A stretch of 64,000 nt of DNA from Zeus faber (GCA_960531495.1 OY482860.1:2004622-2068621), one strand, 5' to 3'; positions 52,418 through 64,000 are shown, counted from the first letter of the stretch. Translations and numbers: made by a program. Notes: generated from the letters alone by a model not told the origin.

Positions 52418-52490
52418 TATTGTTACACACACAACTTTATATGGTCATGGTTACGTAACATAGCAAAGTAATTCATACAATTCCCACCAA

Positions 52491-52498
52491 ATAATAAC

Positions 52499-52546
<48 letters not shown>
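52491..52546. repeat. (TAA)n microsatellite
   Basis: An almost perfect trinucleotide tract just beyond the ERV-C LTR. Confidence 0.97.
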
Positions 52547-52547
<1 letters not shown>

Positions 52548-54341
52548 TTGACTAACATTGAAATGTTAATCAATTTCATTTTTGACATTGCAGGATCACA
52601 ATCATTCTTCAGCGAATTATTTTAAATCAATAATATTAATTTATTTCTCTCTGATTATTACTCCTGAACTACTCCAAGCAATTCTCAAATAATTTTCAAA
52701 TTATCCTGCGATCATCGGTCACAGATCACATACACATACGTTACACATGTAAATGATTGTAATGTGATGTAATTATTGTACGATCATGCAAAGAATGTCA
52801 CTACTTATTATGTGCTTGTTTTAACTTACGTACTTCTGGTAATGATGACGTGTAATGACCATCTTTTAAGTAGAAAAGCCTAACCAGGGACAGGGGTCGC
52901 AAATTAGCCTCGGCTGGAAATCCTATATGCAACACATCTGTTTTATGTTTTTGTAACCTGTTTCAATGTTTTTTGCATTGTCCCTGACAAATAATTTAAT
53001 AAATAAATAAAAATTATTCTCAAAAAAGGCCTCGGACACAAAAAATTGCCTTTTCTGTCGTCCTGTTTCACATATGTTGTAGGTTACAGTGTTATATTGT
53101 AGGCTTTAAGTATATTGACAGCATATAATGCATATAAATAAACTGTTTACACCTGTATCTACTTTTTACCTCATACTATATTCTATATTACATTGAAATA
53201 TAGCTCTGTGATATTTTCTCTGCTGGGCGTCTTGTGGTCCTACTGTGTATCTCCTGGTGGTTTCATGGTCCTGAACTTGATGGAAATCCCTCTAAACCCT
53301 TTCCTTCTTTTCACCTCGATGTCTATTGATCTCTCTGATCTCCATTAAAATTAAAATCCTGCTTTGGAGCCGTGCCTGTGATTGATCATCTTACACACCA
53401 TGCACGGGCTTTCTGTGGTTGGAGAGACTGACAGACTGGTGATTTAAAGTTGATGTTATTGAGAAAGCTCGCTCTTAAAATGTACTCACTATGAACACAC
53501 ACATATACAATTTGATCCATTTGATGAATAGTTTCTCATTGATCTGTCTGTGGATAAATGTTATGATATCTCACAGTAGAACAGAGCCAATTATTTTCCC
53601 CGCCCAGCGCTTGCTCTCCTCTGGAGATGCGCTGATGTTATATTGTACAAACTATGTACTGGAGGACATTGATGGTGAGTCCAAAGTGTGCTTTCTATTC
53701 TTTGCTTGGGCTTAATTGGACCTGTTTGCCGCTATTCTTCCGCTGCATCTATGGCTGTCTTCAATCACTTGATGTCCGTGCACCGGATTCATCAAAACAA
53801 CACCGAACTGAAATTAAATTTAAGTAATAACCTTTTTCTAACTACCTCTCGGAATCTTCATAATAAAGGAGCGAGAAGCAACAAATACTCTGTTACTGTG
53901 CTCATATCGATAACCAACGAACATCCCTCTAATACCCAGACCCAGATTGAATGGGATGTGGAACCGACTCAAACGGAGGATTTGTGGTGGGGAGGAAAAA
54001 AGCAATCAGCGGCCAGACACAGAGAGGGCAGTCAGAGTTGGATTGAGGAGAGCCTAAAGAGTCTGGGGCAAAGTCTGAGGCAAGTAATACAGATAGAGTG
54101 AGGATGTTTAATTTGGCATGGGGCTCCGCCGAGACACTTAATCTCCTTCAATCTCTTTAGGGGCCGAGGGATGGAGTACTGAGGGCGTGAGGGGCCGGGG
54201 AGGGCGGGAGAGACGGGTGACGAGGACACAAATCCCACAAAGCGCCCGTTGATAAACCAGAGTCTGTTTTCTACCACGGCCCGATGCTAATCTCCCTGTC
54301 AACCCAGAGAATTCACTGACGGATGGCTGGATTATGGTTTA

Positions 54342-54343
<2 letters not shown>
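52547..54343. other. Anonymous, possibly single-copy DNA
   Basis: AT-rich at first, with more balanced composition after 53200. The frames at 53491-53715 and 53688-54101 show no family motif. A stretch 53576-53672 is bounded by CACAG and GTGAGT and could be an exon, but support is weak. Confidence 0.4.

Positions 54344-54379
<36 letters not shown>
54344..54379. repeat. (GT)n microsatellite
   Basis: A perfect dinucleotide tract. Confidence 0.97.
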
Positions 54380-54380
<1 letters not shown>

Positions 54381-54634
54381 AGGTTTCTGGTTTCTCTGGT
54401 TCCTTCCAGTTACATGTTAAGCGCCGGCGTGAGTTTGTAGGATAAAAATAAACGCTGCTATTAGGGATGCCCTATTCTATTTACAATTTTTCACAGGTAA
54501 AATAAATAATAAGCATGGTTTATTTCTCTGTATGTTTAGAAACTGAAAATGCAGTATTCAGACATCAGAGCAAACCTTTCAATGGTTAAGAGAACTGACT
54601 CCAGTCAAGACATTGATGATAGCAGTGCTTACCA

Positions 54635-54996
54635 TAAAGTTGCAGTGTGTAGAATTTACCGAAAGGATATGGCAGAAATGGAATATAATATTCATAAGTA
54701 TGTTTTAATGGCTGTATAATCCTCGTTGTGTTAACGTTACCTTTGAATGAACCATTTTTATCTACATAGGGAGTGGGTACGCTTCACAGAGGCTGCCATG
54801 TTTCTTCTACAGTTGCCCAGAATGGACAAACTAAACACTGGCTCTAGAGAGGACCTTTCACATTTTTCAAGAGTTTCTTGGCCACCGTCTCTTCCACTGA
54901 GCTCACCAGGTTGCCCCGCCATGGGGAGAAATTAGTTTGGTTACGGTCTGCAACCTCACAGCTAGATGCCACTAAATTCTACACACTGTACCTTTA
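54635..54996. mobile_element. Non-autonomous DNA transposon (MITE)
   Basis: It has terminal inverted repeats: TAAAGTTGCAGTGTGTAGAA at the left, and TTCTACACACTGTACCTTTA at the right. It is 362 bases long with no coding sequence. The superfamily cannot be set from the target site seen here. Confidence 0.75.
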
Positions 54997-55861
54997 AAAA
55001 AAAACAGTAAAAAAAACCAATGTTAAATATCACAAAAAAATGCATTTCTGTTAATTTATATAGTTCTCCCTTTCATCGACACCCATTTTGTCAGTCTTGG
55101 CAACCTACAGCTGATTAGTGGTTGCCAACTTGCCGACCACTTGTAAAGGTTAGTGTCAAGCCCTGCTCACCCTGAATGATTGCAGATGCCAATACCGATA
55201 TGATTTGAAAAGTAGGGCACTTTTATTGATTTTTTTTACTGTGCTTTTATTGAGAGTGGTTTAACTTTTGGCAACCATTTTGCCGTTTGGCAATGCAACA
55301 TAAAGACAAAAAACACTTTGCATCAAGGCACTTACGATTTTATTTTATTATTTTTGCGACTAATTTTAGTTCATACAACAAATGCAATAATGAGACGTGA
55401 TTGTATCATCTATTTTTAATAACTGACGTACAAACAAACCGACGGAAGAACGAACAGTAAATAAATCTATATGGGATAGAATGGAAGAGGAGAAACGGGT
55501 GAGCAAGACGCACACACTTGTACTCATGGCCCTTCAAGCCATTTATTTTAGCACAAGCCTTTAATGACGATTAGTGGCCAATAATAACTTTAATTAAGCA
55601 GTGTGATCTATTTATTAAGTTGTCTTAATGGTGATGAATAATGGTTTACGTGTTTTCTGCTGAAATCTTGATTAACAATGGCTACAATGGCAATTGAAAT
55701 CAAGTCAGTAACTAAAAGAAGTGATGGATGGGTTAACCTGGGATGAAAGAACAGGAAAGAGCGCAAAGACTGGATGCTAACTTTTAAGTGGAAGAAAATA
55801 AAGTGAAAGATGATGGCTGCCTTGAACTGTGATGAAGGCCATCACAGATGGAGGCCGTGTT

Positions 55862-55865
<4 letters not shown>
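54997..55865. other. Anonymous AT-rich DNA
   Basis: No coding frame or recognisable element was found. Confidence 0.5.

Positions 55866-55896
<31 letters not shown>
55866..55896. repeat. (GA)n microsatellite
   Basis: A perfect dinucleotide tract of about 15 units. Confidence 0.97.
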
Positions 55897-55898
<2 letters not shown>

Positions 55899-55929
55899 CT
55901 GTGTCTCTTTCCCGTGCTGTTCAAATCCC

Positions 55930-56248
55930 TGTTCAGATGCCAGTGTGGCAGTTTCGCCTACCACGCACCACCCAAGTGGCATGTTCAGGGACCTCCGGCC
56001 CAGAGACACAGACAACGGGGTTGTAGAGACCAGTTTATTGTAGAGTGAAGGCTAGCTGGAATTAGCCCAGGAGCAGATGGAGTTGTGTCATGACAAGGGC
56101 TCCTCTCTTGAGTGTGTGTGGGGATGGGGGTTTTAACCTGTTGCTCGTTACACCAATCAACGAGCAACAGGTATGCAGCCACTCTGATCCCAGTTATCTA
56201 GGTCCAGGTCAGGTGAGGCTGCTCATATCATACCATGCCCAAACCACA
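55930..56248 (-). repeat. Putative solo LTR
   Basis: On the minus strand it starts TGTGGTTTGGGCATGG and has an AATAAA signal (CTACAATAAACTGG) followed by ACAACCCCGTTG, ending near CATCTGAACA. An inverted CCTGTTGCTCGTT pair lies at 56137-56173. A related terminal piece is at 1823-1880. No target duplication was confirmed. Confidence 0.5.
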
Positions 56249-57463
<1,215 letters not shown>

Positions 57464-57849
57464 TGATCTCTGACAGGAGGTGTAGTTGCATCTCTAACAC
57501 ATGGCTCTTTGCCAGACTTGGCCTAATCTCCAGTGAAACATATGCATCTACTTAGCATGTTCCACATCCAGGGGAGTTGGACTTCCTTTGAAGTTGCACT
57601 TTTTAAAAAGTGCCTCAATTCAAGTATCACCAAAGTCCAACAAATGGAAAGACAGAAGGGGTGAACCGAGCCAGGAGCCAGCCAAAGTCCAGGCTTTTTG
57701 AATGACAGTGGAAATGACAGTTAGAACAGATGTTTTCCATTTTTTTTGTGTTTGTTGGCAAGTCAGTCCTCTGCGAGTCAGATTTTGACTCAGTGATTTG
57801 ATCTGCTGACCATCTGCCCCCCCTGACTCATCAGACCGCCAAACTGGAC

Positions 57850-57910
57850 AGACGTTTGATTCACCCGGTCAGAGGGGAGACCTTCCTAATTCGATCCCCA
57901 GCTCCTTCTG
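57850..57910 (+). mobile_element. SINE, 5' part (split by a LINE)
   Basis: It ends TTCGATCCCCAGCTCCTTCTG, matching the box-B region of the SINE at 3862-4066 (GGTTCAATCCCAGGCTCCTC). It continues beyond the LINE at 63040. The start of the head is decayed. Confidence 0.55.
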
Positions 57911-57972
57911 ATTCAAGATTCAAGATTCAAGATTTTTTATTTGTCACATACATATACATACTTTCATACATA

Positions 57973-59576
57973 CAGTGGGGCAAAAAAGTATTTAGTCAGC
58001 CACCAATTGTGCGAGTTCTCCCACTTAAAAAGATGAGAGAGGCCTGTTATTTTCATCATAGGTTCACCTCAACTATGAGAGACAAAATGAGAAAAAAAAA
58101 TTCAGAAAATCACATTGTCTGATTTTTAAAGAATTTATTTGCAAATTATGATGGAAAATAAGTAATTGGTCTATAACAAAAGTTCATCTCAATACTTTGT
58201 TATATACCCTTTGTTTGCAATGACAGAGGTCAAACGTTTTCTGTAAGTCTTCACAAGGTTTTCACACACTGTTGCTGGTATTTTGGCCCATTCCTCCATG
58301 CAGATCTCCTCGAGAGCAGTGATGTTTTGGGGCTGTCGCTGGGCAACACAGACCTTCAACTCCCTCCAAAGATTTTCTATGGGGTTGAGATCTGGAGACT
58401 GGCTAGGCCACTCCAAGACCTTGAAATGCTTCTAACGAAGCCACTCCTTCGTTGCCCGGGCGGTGTGTTTGGGATCATTGTCATGCTGAAAGACCCAGCC
58501 ACGTTTCATCTTCAATGCCCTTGCTGATGGAAGGAGGTTTACACTCAAAATCTCACGATACATGGCCCCATTCATTCTTTCCTTTACACGGATCAGTCGT
58601 CCTGGTCCCTTTGCAGAAAAACAGCCCCCAAGCATGATGTTTCTACCCCCATGCTTCACAGTAGGTATGGTGTTCTTTGGATGCAACTCAGCTTTCTTTC
58701 TCCTCCAAACACGACAAGTTGAGTTTTTACCAAAAAGTTCTATTTTGGTTTCATCTGACCATATGACATTCTCCCAATCCTCTTCTGGATCATCCAAATG
58801 CTCTCTAGCAAACTTCAGACGGGTCTGGACATGTACTGGCTTAAGCAGGGGGACACGTCTGGCACTGCAGGATTTGAGTCCCTGGCAGCGTAGTGTGTTA
58901 CTGATGGTAGCCTTTGTTACTTTGGTCCCAGCTCTCTGCAGGTCATTCACTAGGTTCCCCCGTGTGGTTTTGGGATGTTTGCTCACCGTTCTTGTGATCA
59001 TTTTGACCCCACGGGGTGAGATCTTGCGTGGAGCCCCAGATTGAGGGAGATTATCAGTGGTCTTGTATGTCTTCCATTTTCTAAAAATTGCTCCCACAGT
59101 TGATTTCTTCACAACAAGCTGCTTACCTATGCAGATTCAGTCTTCCCAGCCTGGTGCAGGTCTACAATTTTGTTTCTGGTGTCCTTTGACAGCTCTTTGG
59201 TCTTGGCCATAGTGGAGTTTGGAGTGTGACTGTTTGAGGTTGTGGACAGGTGTCTTTTATACTGATAACGAGTTCAAACAGGTGCCATTAATACAGGTAA
59301 CGAGTGGAGGACAGAGGAGCCTCTTAAAGAAAAAGTTACAGGTCTGTGAAAGCCAGAAATCTTGCTTGTTTGTAGGTGACCAAATACTTATTTTACCGAG
59401 GAATTTACCAATGAATTCATAAAAAATCCTACAATGTGATTTCCTGGATTCTTTCCCCCCATTTTGTCTCTCATAGTCGAAGTGTACCTATGATGAAAAT
59501 TACAGCCCTCTCTCATCTTTTTAAGTGGGAGAACTTGCACAATTGGTGGCTGACTAAATACTTTTTTGCCCCACTG
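57973..59576 (-). mobile_element. Tc1-like transposon in the LINE 3' tail
   Basis: It has inverted repeats CAGTGGGGCAAAAAAGTATT and AATACTTTTTTGCCCCACTG with TA duplications (57971-57972, 59577-59578). It is 1604 bases, the usual Tc1 length. The ends match well, so it is fairly young. It holds a defective transposase gene. Confidence 0.95.
58189..59210 (-). pseudogene. Tc1 transposase, two or more lesions
   Basis: The start MAKTKELSKDTRNKIVDLHQ is at 59210. A stop/frameshift near 59130 precedes the long frame 59112-58432, which contains the second helix-turn-helix and [13 protein letters not shown] (Asp) and [11 protein letters not shown] (Asp). A TAG at about 58432 ends it. The same frame resumes with [15 protein letters not shown] (Glu) to 58189. 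The DD34E set is therefore complete, but the gene is broken in two places. Confidence 0.92.
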
Positions 59577-60170
59577 TATATGCAGTGAAATGTAGTGCAG
59601 TGATAGCACACAATATGTCCTAAGAAAAAATAAAAAATAAAATTAAAAGTAGAAAATTCCTTTCATAGACCGACTAACTGACTCCTAAAACGTAATACAG
59701 TAAGTGGAATACTTATAGAATAAGATAAAAATATATAGAATAAAATACATTAAAAATAAATTGAAATAAAATGGAATAGATAGAAGAAATATGCCTATGT
59801 ATATACAGATATGTGCATTTAAAGTGGCATGTGAATTAATGTGAATTAAAGTGGCATGTGAATGTGAATAGAGTGAGGTAGTGTTTGGGATAATACAGCA
59901 CAGTATACAACAGTACGGCGCAGCAATACGGCATCACGAAGAACCCTGAACAGTGATACAGTATGTGGTACAGTATGCTACATACAGTACAGTAGGTAGT
60001 GGAGCCTAGTGCATGGCTCAGTTAAGACCCCTGGTGAGGTCAGCGTTGACAGTTCTAATGGTGTGCGGGAAAAAACTGTCTCAGTCTCTCTGTTCTCGCT
60101 GCGTGACTGCGGAGGCGCTTGCCTGACTGCAGCAGCTGAAACAGTCCGTTGTTGGGGTGATGAGGATCCT

Positions 60171-62942
60171 TCATGATCCTACGGGCTCTGCTACTACACC
60201 TCCTGGTGTATAGCTCCTGCAAGGGGGGAGGGTAGTTCCAGCGGTACGTTCAGCTGAACGCACCACCCTCTGCAGGGCCTGCCTGTCCTGGGCAGTACAG
60301 TTCCCAAACCAGGCAGTGATGTTGCCTGTCAGGATGCTCTCCACTGCTCCAGAGTAGAAGGACTTGAGGATCCTCACCGAGACCCGGAATTTCCTCAGCT
60401 GCCTGAGGTGGTAGAGACGCTGCCTCCCCTTTCTCACCAGAGTGTCTGTGTGAACAGTCCATGTTAAGTCCTCTGTGATGTGGACTCCCAGATATCTGAA
60501 GCTGCTCACCCTGTCAACAGAAGTCCCATTAATCCACAAGGGCGCGTGCGTCCTCGATTGTGATCCACACCTAAAGTCCACAATCAGCTCCTTGGTTTTG
60601 CTGACGTTCAGGTGGAGGCTGTTGTCCTGGCACCAGAGTGACAGGTCAGCCACCTCCTCGCGGTAGGCCTTCTCATCGCAGTCGGTGATCAGGCCCACGA
60701 CCACGGTGTCGTCAGCAAACTTGATGATGGTGTTGGAGCTGGACCTGGCCACACAGTCATGTGCGTACAGGGAGTACAGTAGGGGGCTGAGGACGCAGCC
60801 CTGGGGGGATCCTGTATTCAGGGTGAGGGAGCTGGACATGTACTTCCCCACCTTGACCACCTGGGGGCGGCCTGTGAGGAAGTCCAGGATCCAGGTGCAC
60901 AGCGGACCATTCAATCCGAGCTCCTTCAGCTTGACAGCCAGTCTGGTGGGGACTATGGTGTTGAAAGCTGAACTATAATCGATGAACAGCATTCTCACAT
61001 AGGCCCCCTTCTGGCCATCCAGGTGCGTGAGCGTGGTGTGCAGTACCTGGGAGACCTCGTCATCCGTGGATCTGTTTTGCCGGAACGCGAACTGCAACGG
61101 GTCCAAGGTGCGGGGAAGAGAGGCGCAGATGTAGTCCTTAATCAGCCTCTCGAAACACTTCATGACCACCGAGGTGAGGGCCACCGGACGGTAGTCATTC
61201 AGGCAGGTTGGAGAGGCGATCTTCGGGACAGGAACGACGGTGGACCTCTTGAAACAGGACGGGACCACTGATTCAGCCAGGGAGATGTTGAATATTGTAG
61301 TGAACACCGGAGCTAGCTGGTTAGCACAGGTCTTCAGTACTCGCCCAGATATGCGATCTGGGCCCGCAGCTTTCCTGGTGTTCACCCGCATCAAAGCCCT
61401 CCTGACCTCGTGCACGGACACTGAGAGTGCGCGCTCATCCCCAGCGGTGTAACTCCAATTAGCCGGCGAGCTAGCGGTGTTGCTGCCAGACTCGAACCGC
61501 GCATAAAAGGAGTTCAGTTGGTTGGCCAGGGAGGCGTCCACACTCGTGGCTGGGGAGGCGCTGCTCTTGTAGTTTGTTATTGTTCGCAGCCCCTCCCACA
61601 AGCGTCTTGTGTCCCCCCGCTCCATCTGTAGCTCCACGGTCTCTCTGTACGTCCGTTTGGCGTCCCTCACCGCACTCCGCAGATTGTACGACGCCGCTTT
61701 GTAATTGTCCATGTTACCAGATACAAGACCGTCGTTGTAAGCGGCCGTGCGCTCATTCAGAGCGCAGCGGATGGATTTATCAACCCATGGTTTCTGGTTT
61801 GGAAATATCCGAACTTTCACCGTGGGAACGATTTCATCCGCGAGCGTAGCCACAAAACTTACTACAGCCTCCGTAAACTCGCTGACGTCACTTGAACTTG
61901 TTTGGAACATGTCCCAGTCTACGTCAGTCAGAGCGTCCTGAAGCGCAGCCTCCGATTGGTCCGTCCACCGCTTCACTTCCCTCGTCATCACCAGATCCCG
62001 CGCGATCAGAGGCCTGTAAACAGGAAGCAGCGAGATTGCGGCGTGATCTGATTTCCCGAAAGCAGGGAGCGAGACGGGCTTGTATCCGTTCTTGTAAGGA
62101 GTGTAACAATGGTCCAGAGTTCTGTCTCCCCTGGTGGCACACGTGATGTGTTGGTGGAAATTCGGCAGAACTTTTTTAAGGTTGGCCCTGTTAAAGTCCC
62201 CAGTCACCACCACAGCCGCGTCGGGATGTCTGTTCTGAAATCCGCACAACACATCGTACAGAACCGACAGAGCTGCGTCGGTGTCCGCTTGCGGTGGGAT
62301 ATAAACGGCTGTAATGATGACCGTGCTGAATTCCCGGGGGAGATAAAATGGATGGCATAGTATGGTCAGCTGTTCCAGGTTCGGCGAGCAGGAGTGGGAG
62401 AGGAATTTGGTGTTGTTGGCGTTACACCAGCGGTTGTTTACCATTAGGCAGACGCCTCCACCTTTGGATTTCCCCGACTCTCCCGTTCTGTCGCCGCGGA
62501 ACACGGAGAAGGCCTCGGCTGGACGTTTGGCTTCATCCGGCACCAGTGGGTTCAGCCATGTTTCCGTCAGGCAGAGGACGCAACAGTTCCTCGTGTCTCG
62601 CTGGAATTGAATCCTCGCTCGAAGTTCATCCATCTTGTTCTCCGGGGACTGGACGTTAGCAAGAAGGATGCTTGGCAGAGGTGGACGGTAAGGTTGCGTC
62701 CTCATTCTGACCCGAATGCCGCCTCGTTTACCTCGGTGCTTCCTCCGTGGGCCGGCTCGTGGAACAGCGGCTCTATTTTTGTTGTAGTTGTTGTTGTTGC
62801 GAGTGTTCTCGCGTAGGATTTCCGCCGGCCACTCTGCTCCCACTGATAAAAAGTCCCAAAGTTGTTCGTTTAGGGAAATTTTTATAGCCATGAGTGCATC
62901 GCGGTCGTATGAGTTAATTGTTGATGTTTTTTTGGCGAACAT
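60171..62942 (-). CDS. LINE ORF: endonuclease and reverse transcriptase (923 codons)
   Basis: The protein nicks DNA and reverse-transcribes the element's RNA at the nick. The endonuclease (about residues 85-310) has LANVQS (Asn 96), TETWL (Glu 127), GDFNRANL (Asp 249, Asn 251), TLDHCY and KSDHAAI (Asp 299, His 300). RT (about 560-850) has [54 protein letters not shown] (FADD 742-745) and [12 protein letters not shown]. No internal stop occurs. The last 20 or so residues (from about 60233) are out of frame relative to the other copy, which continues LQDLFTRRC, so a small indel truncates the C-terminus. Confidence 0.93.
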   Translation of the reverse strand: MFAKKTSTINSYDRDALMAIKISLNEQLWDFLSVGAEWPAEILRENTRNNNNYNKNRAAVPRAGPRRKHRGKRGGIRVRMRTQPYRPPLPSILLANVQSPENKMDELRARIQFQRDTRNCCVLCLTETWLNPLVPDEAKRPAEAFSVFRGDRTGESGKSKGGGVCLMVNNRWCNANNTKFLSHSCSPNLEQLTILCHPFYLPREFSTVIITAVYIPPQADTDAALSVLYDVLCGFQNRHPDAAVVVTGDFNRANLKKVLPNFHQHITCATRGDRTLDHCYTPYKNGYKPVSLPAFGKSDHAAISLLPVYRPLIARDLVMTREVKRWTDQSEAALQDALTDVDWDMFQTSSSDVSEFTEAVVSFVATLADEIVPTVKVRIFPNQKPWVDKSIRCALNERTAAYNDGLVSGNMDNYKAASYNLRSAVRDAKRTYRETVELQMERGDTRRLWEGLRTITNYKSSASPATSVDASLANQLNSFYARFESGSNTASSPANWSYTAGDERALSVSVHEVRRALMRVNTRKAAGPDRISGRVLKTCANQLAPVFTTIFNISLAESVVPSCFKRSTVVPVPKIASPTCLNDYRPVALTSVVMKCFERLIKDYICASLPRTLDPLQFAFRQNRSTDDEVSQVLHTTLTHLDGQKGAYVRMLFIDYSSAFNTIVPTRLAVKLKELGLNGPLCTWILDFLTGRPQVVKVGKYMSSSLTLNTGSPQGCVLSPLLYSLYAHDCVARSSSNTIIKFADDTVVVGLITDCDEKAYREEVADLSLWCQDNSLHLNVSKTKELIVDFRCGSQSRTHAPLWINGTSVDRVSSFRYLGVHITEDLTWTVHTDTLVRKGRQRLYHLRQLRKFRVSVRILKSFYSGAVESILTGNITAWFGNCTAQDRQALQRVVRSAERTAGTTLPPCRSYTPGGVVAEPVGS

Positions 62943-63035
62943 TATGATAAAAAAGGAAAAAAATACTAAAAAGTAAGAAAGTAACCGGAGCGCCGGCGCA
63001 GGCGACCGCTAGGGGCGGCGCCACTATCGCCACTA

Positions 63036-63182
63036 TCTGGTAGCACGTCAAAGTGTCCTTGAGCAAGACAACGAACTAACAAACTTCTGTGAATGAGCAG
63101 GTGTGGGAATGTGAATGGGTGATTGTGAGGTATGTATTTTAAAGAGCTTTTAGATATATAAATTGCAGTCCATCTACCATTT
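63036..63182 (+). mobile_element. SINE, 3' part
   Basis: It contains GTGTCCTTGAGCAAGACA, as in the 3862 SINE, then GTGTGGGAATGTGAATGGGT and GCAGTCCATCTACCATTTA. It is the continuation of the sequence ending at 57910. Confidence 0.7.
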
Positions 63183-63219
63183 ACGATAAATGGCAATAAT
63201 TATTCATTTATCGTAAATG
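63178..63219. repeat. Perfect 15-bp inverted repeat
   Basis: CATTTACGATAAATG (63178-63192) and CATTTATCGTAAATG (63205-63219) are exact reverse complements around a 12-base loop. It begins at the SINE end. No terminator role is implied. Confidence 0.9.
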
Positions 63220-64000
63220 GTATCGTATTGTGTGATAAATTGACAATATACTGTATACCACTTGTCTATGAAATTACTGAGAAAACATTGCAACGTTCCA
63301 GCTTCAGGAACTAAATGCATAAATTGGTTTAAGATGAAAAGCACAAGTACAGAATCCATAAAGCTCTAATTTAAAACAACATATGTATTCAGCAAGCGGG
63401 ATGTGCTATAAACACCGACCATTACAATCCACTTGACAATGGCCAATATGATGGTAAGAAAGATTATAATTCATGTTGATTTTATGACTCCATTAAACCA
63501 TTTATACAGCTTTCTGAAGGGTGCTCTCATATTGAGTTTTATTGCAAGCAGTTTGAAGCCACATTAAATCTCCACATTCTCAGATATTTGGGAACTTCTG
63601 ATGAAGGCCTAATGAAGAGGTTGCAAACAGTTTATTTCTGTGGCTTCGACTTGGACTGGGGCTGCGCTGTCCGACCAGGTCCTTTTCATGTGAAATTGGC
63701 ATGTTTTCCACACAGAAATATATATCCTGCCTTTGCCCTTGTGAAACGCACCGGCCTTAGAACTGCACTTGGTCCATGGGCGCGGCACTCTAATGGTAAT
63801 TAGGAGGGATTGAAAATCCTGGGGTTATGCCAAATGTCGGCCCACAAAGCAAAATAAAATGATTGTTGCTTTAAGTCTCAAAACAGCCCAACAACATGCA
63901 ATTACAACTAATTTGAAGTAAAATTTTAAATTTAAATCAAAAATATCTATCAAAAAGTAAAAGTAATTATTTTTAAGTTGACTCAATTTAAAATGATAAT
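63220..64000. other. Anonymous DNA
   Basis: The frame at 63588-63803 shows no family motif. The stretch 63590-63810 has balanced composition and could be conserved non-coding DNA, but this cannot be judged from one sequence. Confidence 0.4.

Larger units (their letters stand above)
43283..52479 (-). mobile_element. Endogenous retrovirus ERV-C (minus strand), 3' half missing
   Basis: Read right to left: 5' LTR (52479-51221, with a Tigger inside), leader with tandem repeats, gag, protease, RT, a LINE insertion (47900-44560), then RT end and RNase H up to 43283, where ERV-B's 3' LTR begins. Integrase, env and 3' LTR are absent. Its RT (WTWTRLAQGYTESPTIFSMA) and Gag (PPPYPDL) differ from ERV-A and B, and it lacks their extra Pol domain, so it is another lineage. 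LTR relatives occur at 6449-6857 and 13684-13920. Confidence 0.85.
51221..52479 (-). repeat. ERV-C 5' LTR, interrupted by a Tigger element
   Basis: Without the Tigger it is about 400 bases, matching the 409-base fragment at 6449-6857. On the minus strand it starts near TGTATGAATTAC and ends CTAACA at 51221. A likely primer-binding site TGGCACCAACATCC follows at about 51217. AATAAA is present on the minus strand. Confidence 0.75.
57911..63035 (-). mobile_element. APE-type LINE (CR1/Rex1-like), nearly intact, with Tc1 in its 3' tail
   Basis: The 5' leader is near 63035, with one long ORF (62942-60171), a 3' untranslated region, the Tc1 element (57973-59576), and a terminal (ATTCAAG)3 microsatellite at 57911-57931. 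Short direct repeats TCTG (57907-57910 and 63036-63039) flank it, and removing it rejoins the SINE. The family is the same as the copy at 44560-47900. The layout of endonuclease, RT and short terminal repeat fits the CR1/L2/Rex1 group; the exact clade was not resolved. Confidence 0.88.

Overview
This window looks like a repeat-dense stretch of a ray-finned (teleost) fish nuclear genome. The evidence is long (CA)n tracts, a tRNA-type SINE ending in the CGTCTGCTAAATGA tail, APE-type and RLE-type LINEs, Tc1, Tigger and hAT DNA transposons, Ty3/gypsy with a chromodomain integrase, and three class-I-like endogenous retroviruses (ERVs). I see no convincing single-copy host protein gene, rRNA or CRISPR array. 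Almost every long reading frame belongs to a mobile element, and most are broken. Species and element family names are inferences from motifs; no database search was possible.

Layout, left to right. 1-1035: decayed gypsy RT (+). ~1095-1822: hAT remnant (-), inserted in an LTR whose relative lies at ~55930-56248. 2793-6430: LINE (-) with a craniofacial-development-protein-2-like endonuclease, split by a SINE at 3862-4066. 6449-8260: env and LTR fragment of an ERV (-). 8305-8406: (CA)51. ~9520-13180: RLE-type LINE (-), split by a hAT at 11207-12852 with 8-bp target duplications. 13684-13920: LTR fragment.

14255-24977: ERV-A (+), with LTRs, PBS, gag, protease, an extra domain, RT, RNase H, integrase and env, broken by stops and frameshifts. 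25388-43282: ERV-B (+), with the same gene order. A chromodomain gypsy (34456-38903, -) and a solo LTR of that family (40396-40942, +) are inserted in it. 43283-~52479: ERV-C (-), which ends exactly at the ERV-B 3' LTR, is split by a LINE (44560-47900, -), and carries a Tigger element in its LTR (51560-52417). 52430-57850: mostly anonymous DNA with a MITE, a solo LTR and microsatellites. 57850-63182: a SINE split by a nearly intact LINE (923-codon ORF), itself split by a Tc1 element (57973-59576). The remainder is anonymous.

How the parts work together. The ERVs carry standard retroviral machinery: Gag with a zinc knuckle (PPPY in B and C), DTG-type protease, RT with YVDD, RNase H, DDE integrase and Env. 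The most unusual feature is a domain of about 115 residues between protease and RT, shared by ERV-A and ERV-B but not seen in ERV-C. It carries two HxTL-like motifs and a conserved GPQGAAM block, and resembles 2H phosphoesterases. Other notable features are an 18-copy, 9-residue repeat rich in N-glycosylation sequons in ERV-A Env, an Ig-V-like segment in ERV-B Env, and tandem repeats in the untranslated leader of all three ERVs.
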